Shown here: one piece after another, positions 16,806 to 26,214 of the stretch
Numbering within the stretch: position 1 is the stretch's first letter
How the letters are laid out: every line of letters starts with the position of its first letter
Origin: Acidocella sp. KAb 2-4
Lineage (GTDB): Bacteria > Pseudomonadota > Alphaproteobacteria > Acetobacterales > Acetobacteraceae
Assembly (NCBI RefSeq): GCF_020567705.1
Contig: NZ_JAJDJU010000008.1
Location: 1-64,000, forward strand
DNA: 64,000 nucleotides
Direction: 5' to 3'
Translations under genes and position numbers: made by a program
The notes under the pieces: model-generated
The model's database searches: none
Told to the model about the DNA's origin: nothing
Seen by the model: the letters and a program-made list of their open reading frames with translations, nothing else

Positions 16806-18575
16806 TCAAGCGGGGGCGGCGTCGGTAATGAAAAAACCTGCGGATACCCGGCCCTGCCAGCTTTCAGCGCGCAGATAGCCGGCCAGATGCAGCGGCGCGC
16901 CACCTACGCGGCTCAGGGCCTCGGCCAGCGGTCCTTCCTTGGCGCGGAACAGTAGAGCCTTCAGCCGCCCGCCGCCTTCGCCCTCGACCATGGCGCGAAT
17001 TGTGCCGCCATCCTTGCCGATGCGGTCTGCCTTCACCACGCGCGCGCGCGGCAGCACGAAGAGCGGCTCGGCATTGCCGGTGCCAAAAGGCCCGAGCTTG
17101 GCCACCATCTGGGCCAGCGTGGCGTCGGCTCCCGCCACACCCAGCACGCCATCCAGCATCAGCTCGGCCGTGGCGGGCAGGTCCGTCGCCTGGGCCAGCC
17201 TTGTGCCCAGAAATTCATGCAGCGCCGGCAGGGCCGCTTCGGGCGCCGAGAATCCCGCCGCCATGGCGTGGCCCCCACCTGTGGCAAGCAGCCCGCTCTG
17301 GCGCGCCGCGATCACCGCCGCGCCCAGATCGATACCCGGTACCGACCGGCCAGAGCCCTTGGCCATGCCATCGGTGATGCCGGCGACGAGGGCAGGGCGG
17401 TTAAACTTCTCCTTCACCCGTCCGGCGACGATTCCGACCACGCCGGGATGCCATCCTTCCTGCGCGAGCAGGATCACGCCATGCCCCGCCTCTACCTGCG
17501 TCTGAGCCTGGGCCATGGCGTCAGAGGTGATGGCCGCCTCCACCGCTTGGCGCTGCCGGTTCACGGCGTCCAACGCCTGGGCCAGCTCGGCGGCGAGCGC
17601 CGCATCATCGGCCAGCAGCAGGCGCAACCCCATATCAGCCTCGGCAATGCGGCCCGAGGCGTTGATGCGCGGCCCCAGGGCGAAGCCGCAATGCATGGCG
17701 TTGGGCGCCTCGGTGAGCTTGGCGACATCCATCAGCGCCGCGATGCCGGGCCGTGCGCGCCGCGCCATCACCCGCAGCCCCTGCGTCACGAAGGCGCGGT
17801 TGAGCCCAGTCAGCGGCATCACGTCGCAGATTGTGGCCAGGGCCACGAGGTCGAGAAATTCGCGCAGATCCGGCTCCGGCCGGTTGCTGAAGAAGCCGCG
17901 CTTGCGCAACGTGCGCAGCAGCGCCACGCAGGCGACGAAGGTGACGGCGGCGGCGCAGATATTGGTGAGGCCGGAGGTGCAGTCGAGCCGGTTGGGGTTG
18001 ACCAGGGCGCGGATCGGCGGTGGCGGGCCCTCCGATTTATGGTGGTCGAACACCACGACATCGGCGGCGTTGTGCAGCGGCGCGAAGGCCGCATGCGCCG
18101 CTGTCCCGCAATCCACGCAAACCAGCAGCCGCGCCCCGCGCTCGACCATGCCGCGCAGGGCGTTGGCGTTCGGCCCGTAGCCTTCCAGCATACGGTCCGG
18201 CACATGATACACCACATTGCTGCCCAGCAGGCGCAGCAGGGTGACGAGCAGCGCCGCGCTGCATGCGCCATCCACGTCGTAATCGCCAAACACGCCGACG
18301 GTTTCGCCATCCATCACCGCGTCAGCCAGGCGCGCGGCGGCGGCATCCATATCCACGATGCTGGAGGGGTCGGGCAGCAAGGCGCGCAAGGTCGGGTCGA
18401 GGAAATCGGATACATGCTCCGGGCGCACACCGCGCGCGGCGAGCAGGCGGCCCATTAGCTCCGGCATGCCGTGCTGCTGCGCGAGAAGCTGGCCCAGCCG
18501 GTCCTGAACATTCGTGCGCCACACCCAGCGCCGCCCGGTGAGACTTTGTTCTATCCCAAACGCGTGATCATCCAT
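16806..18575 (-). CDS. recJ: single-stranded-DNA-specific exonuclease RecJ
   Basis: 5'-3' ssDNA exonuclease of recombination and mismatch repair. DHH-superfamily motifs are clear: VFGDYDVDGACSAALL (motif I), CVDCGTAAH, VFDHHKSEGPPPP (DHH motif III), and the C-terminal DHHA1 domain with GGGHAMAAGFS. At 589 aa the length is normal. I place the start at ATG 18575 (MDDHAFGIEQSLTGRRWVWR), which has GGTGG upstream and matches RecJ N-termini; the frame extends to 18611, almost touching the TonB-like gene. It is downstream of, and probably co-transcribed with, that gene. An antisense open frame covers much of it and is a shadow. Confidence 0.93.
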   Translation of the reverse strand: MDDHAFGIEQSLTGRRWVWRTNVQDRLGQLLAQQHGMPELMGRLLAARGVRPEHVSDFLDPTLRALLPDPSSIVDMDAAAARLADAVMDGETVGVFGDYDVDGACSAALLVTLLRLLGSNVVYHVPDRMLEGYGPNANALRGMVERGARLLVCVDCGTAAHAAFAPLHNAADVVVFDHHKSEGPPPPIRALVNPNRLDCTSGLTNICAAAVTFVACVALLRTLRKRGFFSNRPEPDLREFLDLVALATICDVMPLTGLNRAFVTQGLRVMARRARPGIAALMDVAKLTEAPNAMHCGFALGPRINASGRIAEADMGLRLLLADDAALAAELAQALDAVNRQRQAVEAAITSDAMAQAQTQVEAGHGVILLAQEGWHPGVVGIVAGRVKEKFNRPALVAGITDGMAKGSGRSVPGIDLGAAVIAARQSGLLATGGGHAMAAGFSAPEAALPALHEFLGTRLAQATDLPATAELMLDGVLGVAGADATLAQMVAKLGPFGTGNAEPLFVLPRARVVKADRIGKDGGTIRAMVEGEGGGRLKALLFRAKEGPLAEALSRVGGAPLHLAGYLRAESWQGRVSAGFFITDAAPA

Positions 18576-18614
18576 CCACCCCGTTGAACCGGGGAATGCG
18601 AGTCGAGGCAAGCG

Positions 18615-19445
18615 TTACGGGATCAGCTGGTAGTGCACCGTGTAGTCCACGGTCACGTGATCGTCCTTGGCGTCGGGCGGGAAGGGGGGCAGCGTGTTCT
18701 CGCTGAACAGCAGCTCCCAGGCCTGATCCAGAAACGGCGAATCGGCTGAGCGCAGCAACCGCAGCCCGGTCACATGGCCCTGGCGGTCCACGGTGAATTC
18801 CACCTCCGCCGTGCCCTGCTGCCCCTGCTCCGCCGCCGCCTGCGGATAATAGGCGTGTTCATTCACCCATTTGGTCAGGGCGGCGTCCCAGTCAGCCCCG
18901 GCATTGCCGTGCACCGCGAAATCCGAGCCGGTTACGGCCTGGGCGTCGTTTTGCGGCAAGGCGAGGTTCAGCGCCTTGCCATGCGTCGGTGCGGGCGTAG
19001 CCGTGGCTGTGCCGCTGCCATACGACATGTCGTTCATCACCATATACCGACGCGCCGGGGCGTGGCGCGGCTGCACGGGCGCGTGCCGCGCTTTCGGCGG
19101 CTGCGGCAGCGCGGCCAGCGGGCTTTGCGGCACATTCAGGTTGACCTCGGCTTGTGCCTGGGGCGGCGGAGGTGGCGGCGGGGCAGGAGGGGGCGCTTCG
19201 GCCTGCTGTGGCGGCCCCTGGCGCGGGGCGGGCGGTGCGGTTGCCTCCGGGCTGCCACCATTGTCGAACACCACGGAGATGCCTGGCGGGCTCTGGGCTG
19301 CCTGCACCGGCGGGCGCATGCGCACAAACAGCACCACCGCCAGAGCCAGGACGTGCAGCAGCAACGCCGTCCCCCAGGCCCAGGGGTGCCAGCGCGGCCG
19401 CCCTTCCGGTGCGGCCAAGCGCTCGCCGGCCGTGAAATCGGCCAC
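18615..19445 (-). CDS. TonB-like energy transducer
   Basis: Inner-membrane anchored periplasmic protein that would link proton-motive force (through ExbBD) to outer-membrane receptors. It has one N-terminal helix (ALLLHVLALAVVLFV), a long Pro-rich spacer (PPPAPPPPPPPQ), and a C-terminal TonB domain (about the last 80 residues: YYPQAAAEQGQQGTAEVEFTVDRQGHVTGLRLLRSA). The start is uncertain. GTG 19445 gives a short cytoplasmic tail typical of TonB; ATG 19544 has a better SD but would overlap the upstream lipoprotein gene by about 70 bases. No exbB/exbD or TonB-dependent receptor lies in the window, so the partner is unknown. Confidence 0.8.
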   Translation of the reverse strand: MADFTAGERLAAPEGRPRWHPWAWGTALLLHVLALAVVLFVRMRPPVQAAQSPPGISVVFDNGGSPEATAPPAPRQGPPQQAEAPPPAPPPPPPPQAQAEVNLNVPQSPLAALPQPPKARHAPVQPRHAPARRYMVMNDMSYGSGTATATPAPTHGKALNLALPQNDAQAVTGSDFAVHGNAGADWDAALTKWVNEHAYYPQAAAEQGQQGTAEVEFTVDRQGHVTGLRLLRSADSPFLDQAWELLFSENTLPPFPPDAKDDHVTVDYTVHYQLIP

Positions 19446-19473
19446 GCCGCCGGGAAGCCCGGCAGCGGCCTCA

Positions 19474-20004
19474 TCAAGGGTATGGCGCGTAGTAAACGGG
19501 CGGAGGCGGGGGAGCGTAGTAATATCCCGAGGAGGCCGGAGCATAGCCCATCGCTCCCGGACCTTGTTGAATCGTCTCGCCATGACCCACCATGCACTGC
19601 GCGTAGGCCACGTCATAGCGGCCTTGGAGGGAATCCGCAGTAGCCTGGGTGTTATTGCTTGCCACGGCGGCGCCGCCGAGCAAACCGGCGCCGGCGCCCA
19701 CCGCGGCGCCGGCGCCGACATTGCCGCTCAGCGAGCCGAGCGCGGCACCCGCGGCGGCGCCAATCAGCGTGCCCACCACTGCGGTATTCGCCGAATTGTT
19801 TTGTGCGTCCGCCGCCACACGCCCGGCATTGCCAACCTGCGACTGCGCATAGGCGCGGCAGTCGTAATCATCCTGCTGGAATTGCGGCCAGCTCTTGCCT
19901 TGGCCGGGCATGGCCACCACTGTCGGCCCGCTGGGCGGCGCCACCGTGCAGGCGCCGAGCGTCAGCAGGGGTAGCATGGCGAGGCCCAGAACATGTTTTC
20001 TCAT
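19474..20004 (-). CDS. glycine-zipper lipoprotein
   Basis: 176-aa lipoprotein. A signal peptide with lipobox LTLGAC ends at Cys19, so it is lipid-anchored in the envelope. The middle is a glycine zipper (LIGAAAGAALGSLSGNVGAGAAVGAGAGLLGGAAVAS, given here as two adjoining helices), the pattern of SlyB/OmpA-associated glycine-zipper proteins that insert in or cap membranes. The C-terminus is Tyr/Pro-rich (YYYAPPPPPVYYAPYP). ATG 20004 is chosen so that the signal peptide is N-terminal; the frame extends to 20085. It is first in a minus-strand run with the TonB-like gene and recJ. Exact role unknown. Confidence 0.8.
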   Translation of the reverse strand: MRKHVLGLAMLPLLTLGACTVAPPSGPTVVAMPGQGKSWPQFQQDDYDCRAYAQSQVGNAGRVAADAQNNSANTAVVGTLIGAAAGAALGSLSGNVGAGAAVGAGAGLLGGAAVASNNTQATADSLQGRYDVAYAQCMVGHGETIQQGPGAMGYAPASSGYYYAPPPPPVYYAPYP

Positions 20005-20152
20005 CGTTGGTACTCCCGCGTGAGGGCACAGTATCTTCCCGCTCCCGAATTTAGGCCCCCGGACGGCATGCCGCAACGCAAACAATCCAGGTGCTTACAA
20101 TTCGTAGCGAAACCTCGATTAACGGCCGAATGCGGCAACAAGATGCCGCGCT

Positions 20153-21283
20153 TCAGCCGCGCCCCTCGAAGAATTCCTTCACCTTGGCGAAGAAGCCCTC
20201 ATGCTCGGGGCTGCCGGCCTTGTGGCCATTCGCCTCGCGCGCGAATTCCTCCAGCAGCTCGCGCTGGCGCCGGGTGAGGTTCTGCGGGGTCTCCACCGCC
20301 ACCTGGATATACATGTCGCCGCGCTGGGTGGAGCGCAGCACCGAGAACCCCTTGCCGCGCAACCGGAACTGATCGCCCGATTGCGTCCCGGCCGGAATCT
20401 TCACCTTGGCGGCGGTGCCGTCGATGGTCGGCACCTCGATCTCGCCGCCCAGCGCCGCCTGCGTCATCAGCAGTGGCACGCGGCAGAAAATATTGGCGCC
20501 GTCGCGCTGGAAGATGGGGTGCGGGCGCACTGCGACATGCACATAGAGATCGCCCGGCGGCGCGCCACGCGCGCCAGCCTCGCCCTCGCCCGATAGGCGG
20601 ATGCGCGTACCATCCTCGACACCGGCGGGGATCTGCACGGAGAGCGTCTTTTCGCGCGGCACCGTGCCGGCGCCGCTGCACACCCGGCAGGGGTTGCGCA
20701 CCACGCGCCCCGAGCCGCCGCAGGTGGGGCAGGTGCGTTCGACCAGGAAGAAGCCCTGCTGCGCGCGGATGCGCCCAGCGCCGCCGCAGGTGCCGCAGGT
20801 CTCCGAGCCGCTCTTATCGGCTGAGCCGGAGCCCGAGCAGGCATCGCAGGTCATGCGCGTGGTGACGCGCACATTCACCTTGGTGCCGCTGAAGGCTTCC
20901 TTCAGGTCGATCTCGACCGCAGCCTTGATGTCCGCCCCGGTCTGGGCTCCGCCGCCGCGCCGCCCGCCGCCGCCAAACATCTGCTCGAAGATATCGCCGA
21001 GCCCGCCCTCGAAGCCGAAGCCGCCGCCCATGCCGCCGCCAGCGCCCATGCCGCCGTTTTCAAAGGCCGCATGGCCGTAGCGGTCATACGCGGAGCGCTT
21101 CTGATCATCCTTGAGGACGTCGTAGGCCTCGTTGATTTCCTTGAATTTTTCTTCCGCTTTCGCATCGCCTGGATTGCGGTCCGGGTGATATTGCATGGCC
21201 AGCTTACGGTAAGCCTTTTTCAGCTCATCGGCGCTGGCGCCGCGCTCCACCCCCAGCGTGGCGTAATAATCCTGTTTGGCCAT
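20153..21283 (-). CDS. dnaJ: chaperone DnaJ (Hsp40)
   Basis: Co-chaperone stimulating DnaK ATPase. All type I domains are present: J domain with HPD ([12 protein letters not shown], about residues 32-34), Gly/Phe-rich linker (about 75-105), and a zinc-binding domain with four C-x-x-C-x-G-x-G repeats ([32 protein letters not shown]). The C-terminal substrate-binding domains follow. At 376 aa the length is standard. It lies 86 bases downstream of dnaK with a strong hairpin terminator between, so dnaJ is expressed by partial read-through or from its own promoter. Confidence 0.96.
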   Translation of the reverse strand: MAKQDYYATLGVERGASADELKKAYRKLAMQYHPDRNPGDAKAEEKFKEINEAYDVLKDDQKRSAYDRYGHAAFENGGMGAGGGMGGGFGFEGGLGDIFEQMFGGGGRRGGGAQTGADIKAAVEIDLKEAFSGTKVNVRVTTRMTCDACSGSGSADKSGSETCGTCGGAGRIRAQQGFFLVERTCPTCGGSGRVVRNPCRVCSGAGTVPREKTLSVQIPAGVEDGTRIRLSGEGEAGARGAPPGDLYVHVAVRPHPIFQRDGANIFCRVPLLMTQAALGGEIEVPTIDGTAAKVKIPAGTQSGDQFRLRGKGFSVLRSTQRGDMYIQVAVETPQNLTRRQRELLEEFAREANGHKAGSPEHEGFFAKVKEFFEGRG

Positions 21284-21313
21284 GGCGGCGCTGTGTTCCT
21301 AAACCTGCTGCTC

Positions 21314-21344
21314 GAAAAAAATCCCGGGGCGAACCCCGGGATTT
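21314..21344 (-). terminator. intrinsic terminator between dnaK and dnaJ
   Basis: A perfect 11-bp stem, AAATCCCGGGG/CCCCGGGATTT (arms 21319-21329 and 21334-21344), with a four-base loop. On the minus strand it is followed by a run of seven T. It lies directly after the dnaK stop and would lower dnaJ expression relative to dnaK. Confidence 0.88.
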
Positions 21345-21369
21345 CCATGCGTTGATTTTAAACCCGGGA

Positions 21370-23277
21370 TCAAGCGGATTTATTCTTGTCGTCGACATCC
21401 TCGAAATCGGCATCGACCACCTTCTCGCCGCCAGCGGGACCGGCTTCGGCTCCCGGCGCGGCGCCAGCCTCGGCCTGCGCTTTATACATCGCCTCGCCGA
21501 TCTTCATCGCCGCCTGGGTCAGCTTCTCGGAGGCCGCCTTGATGGCCTCCACATTGCCGCCCTCGAGCGCGCTCTTGGCTTCGGCTACGGCCGCTTCGGC
21601 CTCGGTCTTGTCGGCGGGCGCTACCTTGTCCCCAGCATCCTTCAGGGTCTTCTCAACCTGGTTGATCAGCCCCTCGGTATGGTTGCGGGTTTCCACAGCC
21701 TCGCGCCGGGCCTTGTCAGCCGCCGCGTTTTCCTCGGCCTCGCGCACCATGCGCTCGATGTCCTGCTCCGAGAGACCGCCCGAGGCCTGGATGCGGATCT
21801 GCTGCTCCTTGCCGGTGGCCTTGTCCTTGGCGGAGACCGAGACGATGCCATTGGCGTCGATGTCGAAGGTCACCTCGATCTGCGGCACGCCACGCGGCGC
21901 GGCGGGGATGCCGGTGAGGTCGAAATTGCCGAGCAGCTTGTTATCCGCCGCCATCTCGCGCTCGCCCTGGAAGACCTTGATGGTCACGGCCGTCTGGCCG
22001 TCCTCGGCGGTTGAGAAGGTCTGGCCCTTCTTGGTCGGGATGGTGGTATTGCGGTCGATCAGGCGGGTGAACACGCCGCCCAGCGTCTCGATGCCGAGCG
22101 AGAGCGGGGTCACGTCGAGCAGCAGCACGTCCTTCACGTCGCCGCGCAGCACCGCGCCCTGAATCGCCGCGCCGATGGCCACGACCTCATCCGGGTTCAC
22201 GTTGCGGGCCGGCTCCTTGCCGAAGAAAGTCTTCACCGCCTCGATGACCTTCGGCATGCGGGTCATACCGCCGACCAGGATCACCTCATTGATCTCGCCG
22301 GCCGTCACGCCGGCATCCTTCAGCGCGGCGCGGCAGGGCCCGAGCGTGCGTTCGATCAGGTCGTCCACCAGGCTCTCCAGCTTGGCGCGGGTCAGCTTCA
22401 GCACCAGATGCTTCGGCCCGGAGGCGTCGGCGGTGATGAAGGGCAGGTTGATCTCGGTCTCCTTGGAGGAAGACAGCTCGATCTTCGCCTTCTCCGCGGC
22501 TTCCTTCAGGCGCTGCAGTGCCAGCTTGTCCTTGCGCAGGTCGATGCCCTGGTCCTTCTTGAACTCATCGGCCAGGTAATCGATCACGCGCTGATCGAAA
22601 TCCTCGCCGCCCAAGAAGGTGTCGCCGTTGGTAGACTTTACCTCGAACACACCGTCGCCCAGCTCCAGAATGGAGATATCGAACGTGCCGCCGCCGAGGT
22701 CATACACTGCGATGGTGCCGGCGTTCTTCTTGTCCATGCCGTAGGCGAGCGCGGCCGCCGTCGGCTCGTTGATGATGCGCAGCACCTCTAGGCCCGCGAT
22801 CTTGCCGGCATCCTTGGTCGCCTGGCGCTGGGCGTCGTTGAAATAGGCCGGCACCGTGATCACCGCCTGTGTGACGGTCTCGCCCAGATAAGCCTCGGCG
22901 GTCTCCTTCATCTTGGTGAGGATGTGAGAGGAGATCTGCGACGGCGAATATTTCTGCCCCTTGGCCTCAACCCAGGCATCGCCATTGTCACCCTTGGCGA
23001 TGGTGTAGGGAACCAGCCCCTTATCCTTGGTCACGGTCGGGTCGTCGTAGCGGCGGCCGATCAGGCGCTTGACGGCGAACAGCGTGTTGGTGGGGTTGGT
23101 CACGGCCTGGCGCTTGGCGCTCTGGCCGACGAGACGCTCACCGGAATCGGAAAACGCCACCATGGACGGGGTAGTGCGCGCGCCTTCCGCGTTCTCGATC
23201 ACGCGGACATCCTTGCCTTCCATGACGGCGACGCAGGAATTCGTGGTACCAAGGTCGATACCAATAACTTTGCTCAT
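21370..23277 (-). CDS. dnaK: molecular chaperone DnaK (Hsp70)
   Basis: ATP-dependent chaperone, 635 aa. The nucleotide-binding domain starts [21 protein letters not shown] and includes [16 protein letters not shown] and the adenosine motif [13 protein letters not shown]. The linker [19 protein letters not shown] leads to the beta-sandwich substrate domain and helical lid. The C-terminus ends in an acidic [14 protein letters not shown] tail. The SD is AGGAG just before ATG 23277. It is upstream of dnaJ, with a terminator in between. grpE is not adjacent; hrcA is about 28 kb away. Confidence 0.98.
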   Translation of the reverse strand: MSKVIGIDLGTTNSCVAVMEGKDVRVIENAEGARTTPSMVAFSDSGERLVGQSAKRQAVTNPTNTLFAVKRLIGRRYDDPTVTKDKGLVPYTIAKGDNGDAWVEAKGQKYSPSQISSHILTKMKETAEAYLGETVTQAVITVPAYFNDAQRQATKDAGKIAGLEVLRIINEPTAAALAYGMDKKNAGTIAVYDLGGGTFDISILELGDGVFEVKSTNGDTFLGGEDFDQRVIDYLADEFKKDQGIDLRKDKLALQRLKEAAEKAKIELSSSKETEINLPFITADASGPKHLVLKLTRAKLESLVDDLIERTLGPCRAALKDAGVTAGEINEVILVGGMTRMPKVIEAVKTFFGKEPARNVNPDEVVAIGAAIQGAVLRGDVKDVLLLDVTPLSLGIETLGGVFTRLIDRNTTIPTKKGQTFSTAEDGQTAVTIKVFQGEREMAADNKLLGNFDLTGIPAAPRGVPQIEVTFDIDANGIVSVSAKDKATGKEQQIRIQASGGLSEQDIERMVREAEENAAADKARREAVETRNHTEGLINQVEKTLKDAGDKVAPADKTEAEAAVAEAKSALEGGNVEAIKAASEKLTQAAMKIGEAMYKAQAEAGAAPGAEAGPAGGEKVVDADFEDVDDKNKSA

Positions 23278-23347
23278 TGAATGCTCCTATGCAGCGGATC
23301 GCGCCAGCCCGAAGCACCGGGGCGATCCCTTTGAACCAACGGCCAGA

Positions 23348-23376
23348 ATGTAATCAAACCACCCGCCGGACACAAG
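23348..23376 (-). promoter_or_regulatory. candidate dnaK promoter
   Basis: Minus-strand CTTGTG (23371-23376), 17 bases, then TTACAT (23348-23353), about 70 bases before the dnaK ATG. The CTTG start of the -35 resembles alphaproteobacterial heat-shock (RpoH) promoters; the -10 is closer to the housekeeping type. The -35 overlaps the last bases of the leuA terminator hairpin. No CIRCE element was seen here. Confidence 0.4.
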
Positions 23377-23397
23377 GGGAATATGCTGTCCGGCGGG
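23362..23397 (-). terminator. terminator hairpin after leuA
   Basis: An 11-bp perfect inverted repeat CCCGCCGGACA/TGTCCGGCGGG (23362-23372 and 23387-23397) with a 14-base loop, 14 bases past the leuA stop. On the minus strand it is followed by GGTTTGATTA, a weak U-tract. It separates leuA from dnaK. Confidence 0.6.
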
Positions 23398-23410
23398 CGG
23401 GGTGGAGGTG

Positions 23411-24988
23411 TCAGGCGGTCATCGCCTCGGGCGCGGTGCGGGCGCGCTTGGTGATCAGCTTGTTCAGCGCGTGGATATAGGCGCGCACGGCGGCGACGAT
23501 GGTGTCGGTATCCGCGCCCTGGCCGTCCACGCTCTTGCCGTCCTCGGCCAGACGCACGGTGCATTTCGCCTGGGCATCGGTGCCCTCGGTCACGGCGCCA
23601 ACGGAGAATAGCTGCAACTCGGCCTGATGCGGGAAGATCGCCCGGATGGCGTTGAAGGCGGCGTCCACCGGGCCGTCGCCGCGCTCATCGGCCTGCTTGG
23701 GCTCGCCATCCACCTCCAGCTCCAGCAGCGCGCGGGGCTTGGCCTTCGACCCGGCCCAGACTTCCAGCGAGACGAACTTGATGCGCTGATTGCCGCGCAC
23801 CACCTCGTCATCGACCAGGGCCACGATGTCCTCGTCGTACACGATCTTCTTGCGGTCGGCCAAATCCTTGAACCGCTTGAAGGCATCGTTCAGCGCGTTG
23901 TCGCCGATATCGCCATAACCCAGGCTGGTCAGCTTGTCGCGGAAGGCGGCGCGGCCGGAATGCTTGCCCATCACCAGCGAGGTCTTCTGCCAGCCCACCG
24001 ATTCGGGGGTCATGATCTCATAAGTGGCGGCGTTCTTCAGCATCCCGTCCTGGTGGATGCCCGATTCGTGCGCGAAGGCGTTGCGCCCGACGATGGCCTT
24101 GTTCGGCTGCACGTCGAACCCGGTGACGGTGGCCAGCAGCTTCGAGGTGCGCAGGATGCGCGTGGTCTCAATATTATGGTGGTAAGGGTTGGCGTCCGGC
24201 CGGGTGCGGATCGCCATCACGATCTCCTCCAGCGCGGCGTTGCCGGCGCGCTCGCCAATGCCGTTGATCGTGCATTCGATCTGCCGCGCCCCGCCGCGCA
24301 CCGCCGCCAGGGTGTTGGCCACGGCCAGGCCTAGATCATTATGGTTATGCGCCGACAGGATCACCTGATCCGCCCCCGGCACGCGCGTGCGCACGGTGGA
24401 GAAGATGCGGAACATGTCCTCGGGCACGGCGTAGCCCACCGTGTCGGGGATGTTGATGGTGGTTGCCCCGGCCTTGATCGCGGCTTCCACGCAGCGGCAC
24501 AGGAAATCGATATCCGTGCGCGTGCCGTCCTCGGCCGACCATTCCACGTCGTCGGTGAAGTTGCGGGCCAGGGTAACCGAGGTGGTGACATGCTCCAGCA
24601 CCTGCTCCGGCTCCATGCGCAGCTTGTACTTCATGTGCAGCGGGCTGGTGGAGATGAAGGTATGGATGCGCTTGCGCTCGGCCGGCTTGATCGCTTCGCC
24701 GGCACGGGTGATGTCGTTCACCGCGGCGCGGGCCAGCGAGGTGACGACCGGCCCCCTGATCTCGCGGGCAATCCGGTTCACCGATTCGAAATCGCCGGGC
24801 GAAGCGGCGGCGAACCCGGCCTCCATCACATCCACCCCCAGCTCCGCCAGCGCCTGGGCCATGCGGATCTTCTCGTCGATATTCATCGAGAAGCCGGGGG
24901 ATTGCTCGCCATCGCGCAGCGTCGTGTCGAAGATGATGACGCGCTTATCGTCGATGGTGCCGAAATTCGGGTGGTTGATCGTACTCAT
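23411..24988 (-). CDS. leuA: 2-isopropylmalate synthase
   Basis: First committed enzyme of leucine synthesis: condenses 2-oxoisovalerate and acetyl-CoA. The TIM barrel carries [13 protein letters not shown] (about residues 17-29), [15 protein letters not shown], and the metal-site [14 protein letters not shown]-terminal allosteric LeuA domain follows (about residues 400-520, [33 protein letters not shown], read as two strands) and would bind leucine for feedback. At 525 aa it is the long LeuA type. ATG 24988 is preceded by GGAAGAG. The upstream 200 bases hold a leucine-rich leader peptide and competing stem-loops, so transcription or translation is probably attenuated by leucine supply. Confidence 0.96.
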   Translation of the reverse strand: MSTINHPNFGTIDDKRVIIFDTTLRDGEQSPGFSMNIDEKIRMAQALAELGVDVMEAGFAAASPGDFESVNRIAREIRGPVVTSLARAAVNDITRAGEAIKPAERKRIHTFISTSPLHMKYKLRMEPEQVLEHVTTSVTLARNFTDDVEWSAEDGTRTDIDFLCRCVEAAIKAGATTINIPDTVGYAVPEDMFRIFSTVRTRVPGADQVILSAHNHNDLGLAVANTLAAVRGGARQIECTINGIGERAGNAALEEIVMAIRTRPDANPYHHNIETTRILRTSKLLATVTGFDVQPNKAIVGRNAFAHESGIHQDGMLKNAATYEIMTPESVGWQKTSLVMGKHSGRAAFRDKLTSLGYGDIGDNALNDAFKRFKDLADRKKIVYDEDIVALVDDEVVRGNQRIKFVSLEVWAGSKAKPRALLELEVDGEPKQADERGDGPVDAAFNAIRAIFPHQAELQLFSVGAVTEGTDAQAKCTVRLAEDGKSVDGQGADTDTIVAAVRAYIHALNKLITKRARTAPEAMTA

Positions 24989-25008
24989 GTCTGTGCTCTT
25001 CCGCTGCA

Positions 25009-25092
25009 AATGCCGTGAGATGGATGGTTAGGCATTCCCCTGAGCGATGACGCGGCGCCAGGCGCACGCGAACAGACCTCCCCGCTCAGGGG
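25009..25092 (-). promoter_or_regulatory. leuA leader stem-loops (attenuator-like)
   Basis: Two mutually exclusive structures can form on the minus-strand RNA. One is a perfect 10-bp stem CCCCTGAGCG/CGCTCAGGGG (arms 25083-25092 and 25037-25046), whose 5' arm includes the leader-peptide stop codon. The other is AATGCC/GGCATT (25031-25036 with 25009-25014), directly adjoining and close to the leuA SD. Ribosome position on the leader peptide would decide which forms. There is no long U-tract, so control might be translational or Rho-dependent in place of simple termination. Confidence 0.6.
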
Positions 25093-25139
25093 CGGATAAG
25101 TCGAAGAAGCAGCCCGGACAGGGTGGGGGCGTTAGCCAT
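25086..25139 (-). CDS. leuL: leucine-rich leader peptide of leuA
   Basis: A 17-codon open frame on the minus strand, MANAPTLSGLLLRLIRP then TGA. Five of 17 residues are leucine, four of them at positions 10, 11, 12 and 14. It lies about 100 bases before leuA and its stop codon sits in the 5' arm of a perfect 10-bp inverted repeat. This is the classical layout of a leucine attenuator. The SD is weak (CGGGGC directly before ATG). A candidate promoter places the transcription start at or next to the ATG, so the peptide may be translated as a leaderless message. Confidence 0.65.
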   Translation of the reverse strand: MANAPTLSGLLLRLIRP

Positions 25140-25145
25140 GCCCCG

Positions 25146-25174
25146 GAAATAGGAGAAATTCTCACCCGGTGCAA
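25146..25174 (-). promoter_or_regulatory. candidate promoter of the leuA leader
   Basis: Minus-strand TTGCAC (25169-25174), exactly 17 bases, then TATTTC (25146-25151). The -10 ends seven bases before the leader-peptide ATG, so the transcript should begin at or within a base or two of that ATG. Good spacing; hexamers are moderate matches. Confidence 0.5.
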
Positions 25175-25196
25175 GCTGTTTGCCCGCTTCAGCCCC

Positions 25197-26144
25197 TCAC
25201 GGCGTGCGGGTCAGCTCATACAGCGCCACGGCCCCGGCGGCGGAGACGTTCAGGCTCTCCATGCCGCCAGGCATCGCCAAGGCGCAGACCTCGTCGCAGG
25301 TTTCGCGCGTCAGCCGGCGCATGCCCTCGCCCTCGCTGCCCAGCACCAGCGCCACGCGCCGCCCGGCGAAACTCTCGCCGCGCAGCCGGGTGGTGGCGTG
25401 GCCATCCAGCCCCACCACCCACACATCGGCGGATTTCAGCACGATCAGCGCGCGCGAGATGTTGACGATTCGCAGCAGCGGAATCGTCTCCAGCGCGCCG
25501 GAGGCGGCTTTCGCCAGCGCCCCGGTCTCCTCCGGGGCGTTGCGGTCCTGGGCGATCACGGCGCAGGCGCCGAAGGCCTGGGCCGTGCGCATCAGCGCGC
25601 CGACATTGCGCGGGTCGAAAATCTGGTCGAGCACCAGCACCGGGCCGGGGCGCTTGAGCGCGTCCAGCAGAGCCGGGGCGGCGAGTTGGTCAGCCAGCAG
25701 CGCGATGCCCTGGTGCACGATGCCCGAACCCGGTCGTGCGCCGAGGATCTGATCGATTCGCTCGCGCGGCAAGATCTCGGGCTGGATCGGCCAGGGCAGG
25801 GGGCATTCGGCGGCCAGCGCCGCCTGCGCCTCATCGGTCACGACGAGTCGGCGCAGCCGCCGCTGCGGATTTTTCAGCGCCGCGCCGACCGCATGGGTGC
25901 CATAGAGCCACACGGCCCCGGCCGGTGCGCTATCCTGGCGCCCGCGCCCGTGCTCGCCCCGGCCATGCTCACCCCGCCCGTGTTCGCGCGGCGGGCGCGG
26001 CCCCTGCGGGCGTTCCGGCTTGCTCTCATCGCGCCCGCCCAGGTTCAGGCGGGCCTCGCCGCCTTGCGCGGAGCGGCCGGAAAACGGTCGGTTCTTGTCG
26101 CCCTGGCGGGCGGGTTTGCCACGGGGCGGGCGGTGCTGCGTCAT
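25197..26144 (-). CDS. rlmB: 23S rRNA 2'-O-methyltransferase RlmB-like (SpoU family)
   Basis: SPOUT-class methyltransferase, probably methylating G2251 of 23S rRNA with SAM. The substrate-binding N-domain starts at WLYGTHAVGAALKNP. The three SpoU motifs are visible: DPRNVGALMRTAQAFGA, VALVLGSEGEGMRRLT and LAMPGGMESLNVSAAGAVALYEL. Before them is an 85-residue basic, disordered-looking extension with a triple EHGRG repeat (near residues 68-82). ATG 26144 is the start; the frame continues to 26459 only by reading antisense through tRNA-Tyr and tRNA-Gly, which is spurious. Gene order rlmB next to divergent tRNA-Tyr is common in alphaproteobacteria. TrmH-type specificity cannot be fully excluded. 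Confidence 0.9.
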   Translation of the reverse strand: MTQHRPPRGKPARQGDKNRPFSGRSAQGGEARLNLGGRDESKPERPQGPRPPREHGRGEHGRGEHGRGRQDSAPAGAVWLYGTHAVGAALKNPQRRLRRLVVTDEAQAALAAECPLPWPIQPEILPRERIDQILGARPGSGIVHQGIALLADQLAAPALLDALKRPGPVLVLDQIFDPRNVGALMRTAQAFGACAVIAQDRNAPEETGALAKAASGALETIPLLRIVNISRALIVLKSADVWVVGLDGHATTRLRGESFAGRRVALVLGSEGEGMRRLTRETCDEVCALAMPGGMESLNVSAAGAVALYELTRTP

Positions 26145-26214
26145 GGATTGTCCACTATCGCGCACAACTTGCGTTGACAACCGAGCTGGTTTCGGTGAAA
26201 GGAGCACCCCATAC

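Noticed and set aside
17217-18458. 413-codon plus-strand open frame opposite recJ
   Set aside because: recJ has all DHH motifs; the opposite frame is His/Arg/Gln-rich shadow.
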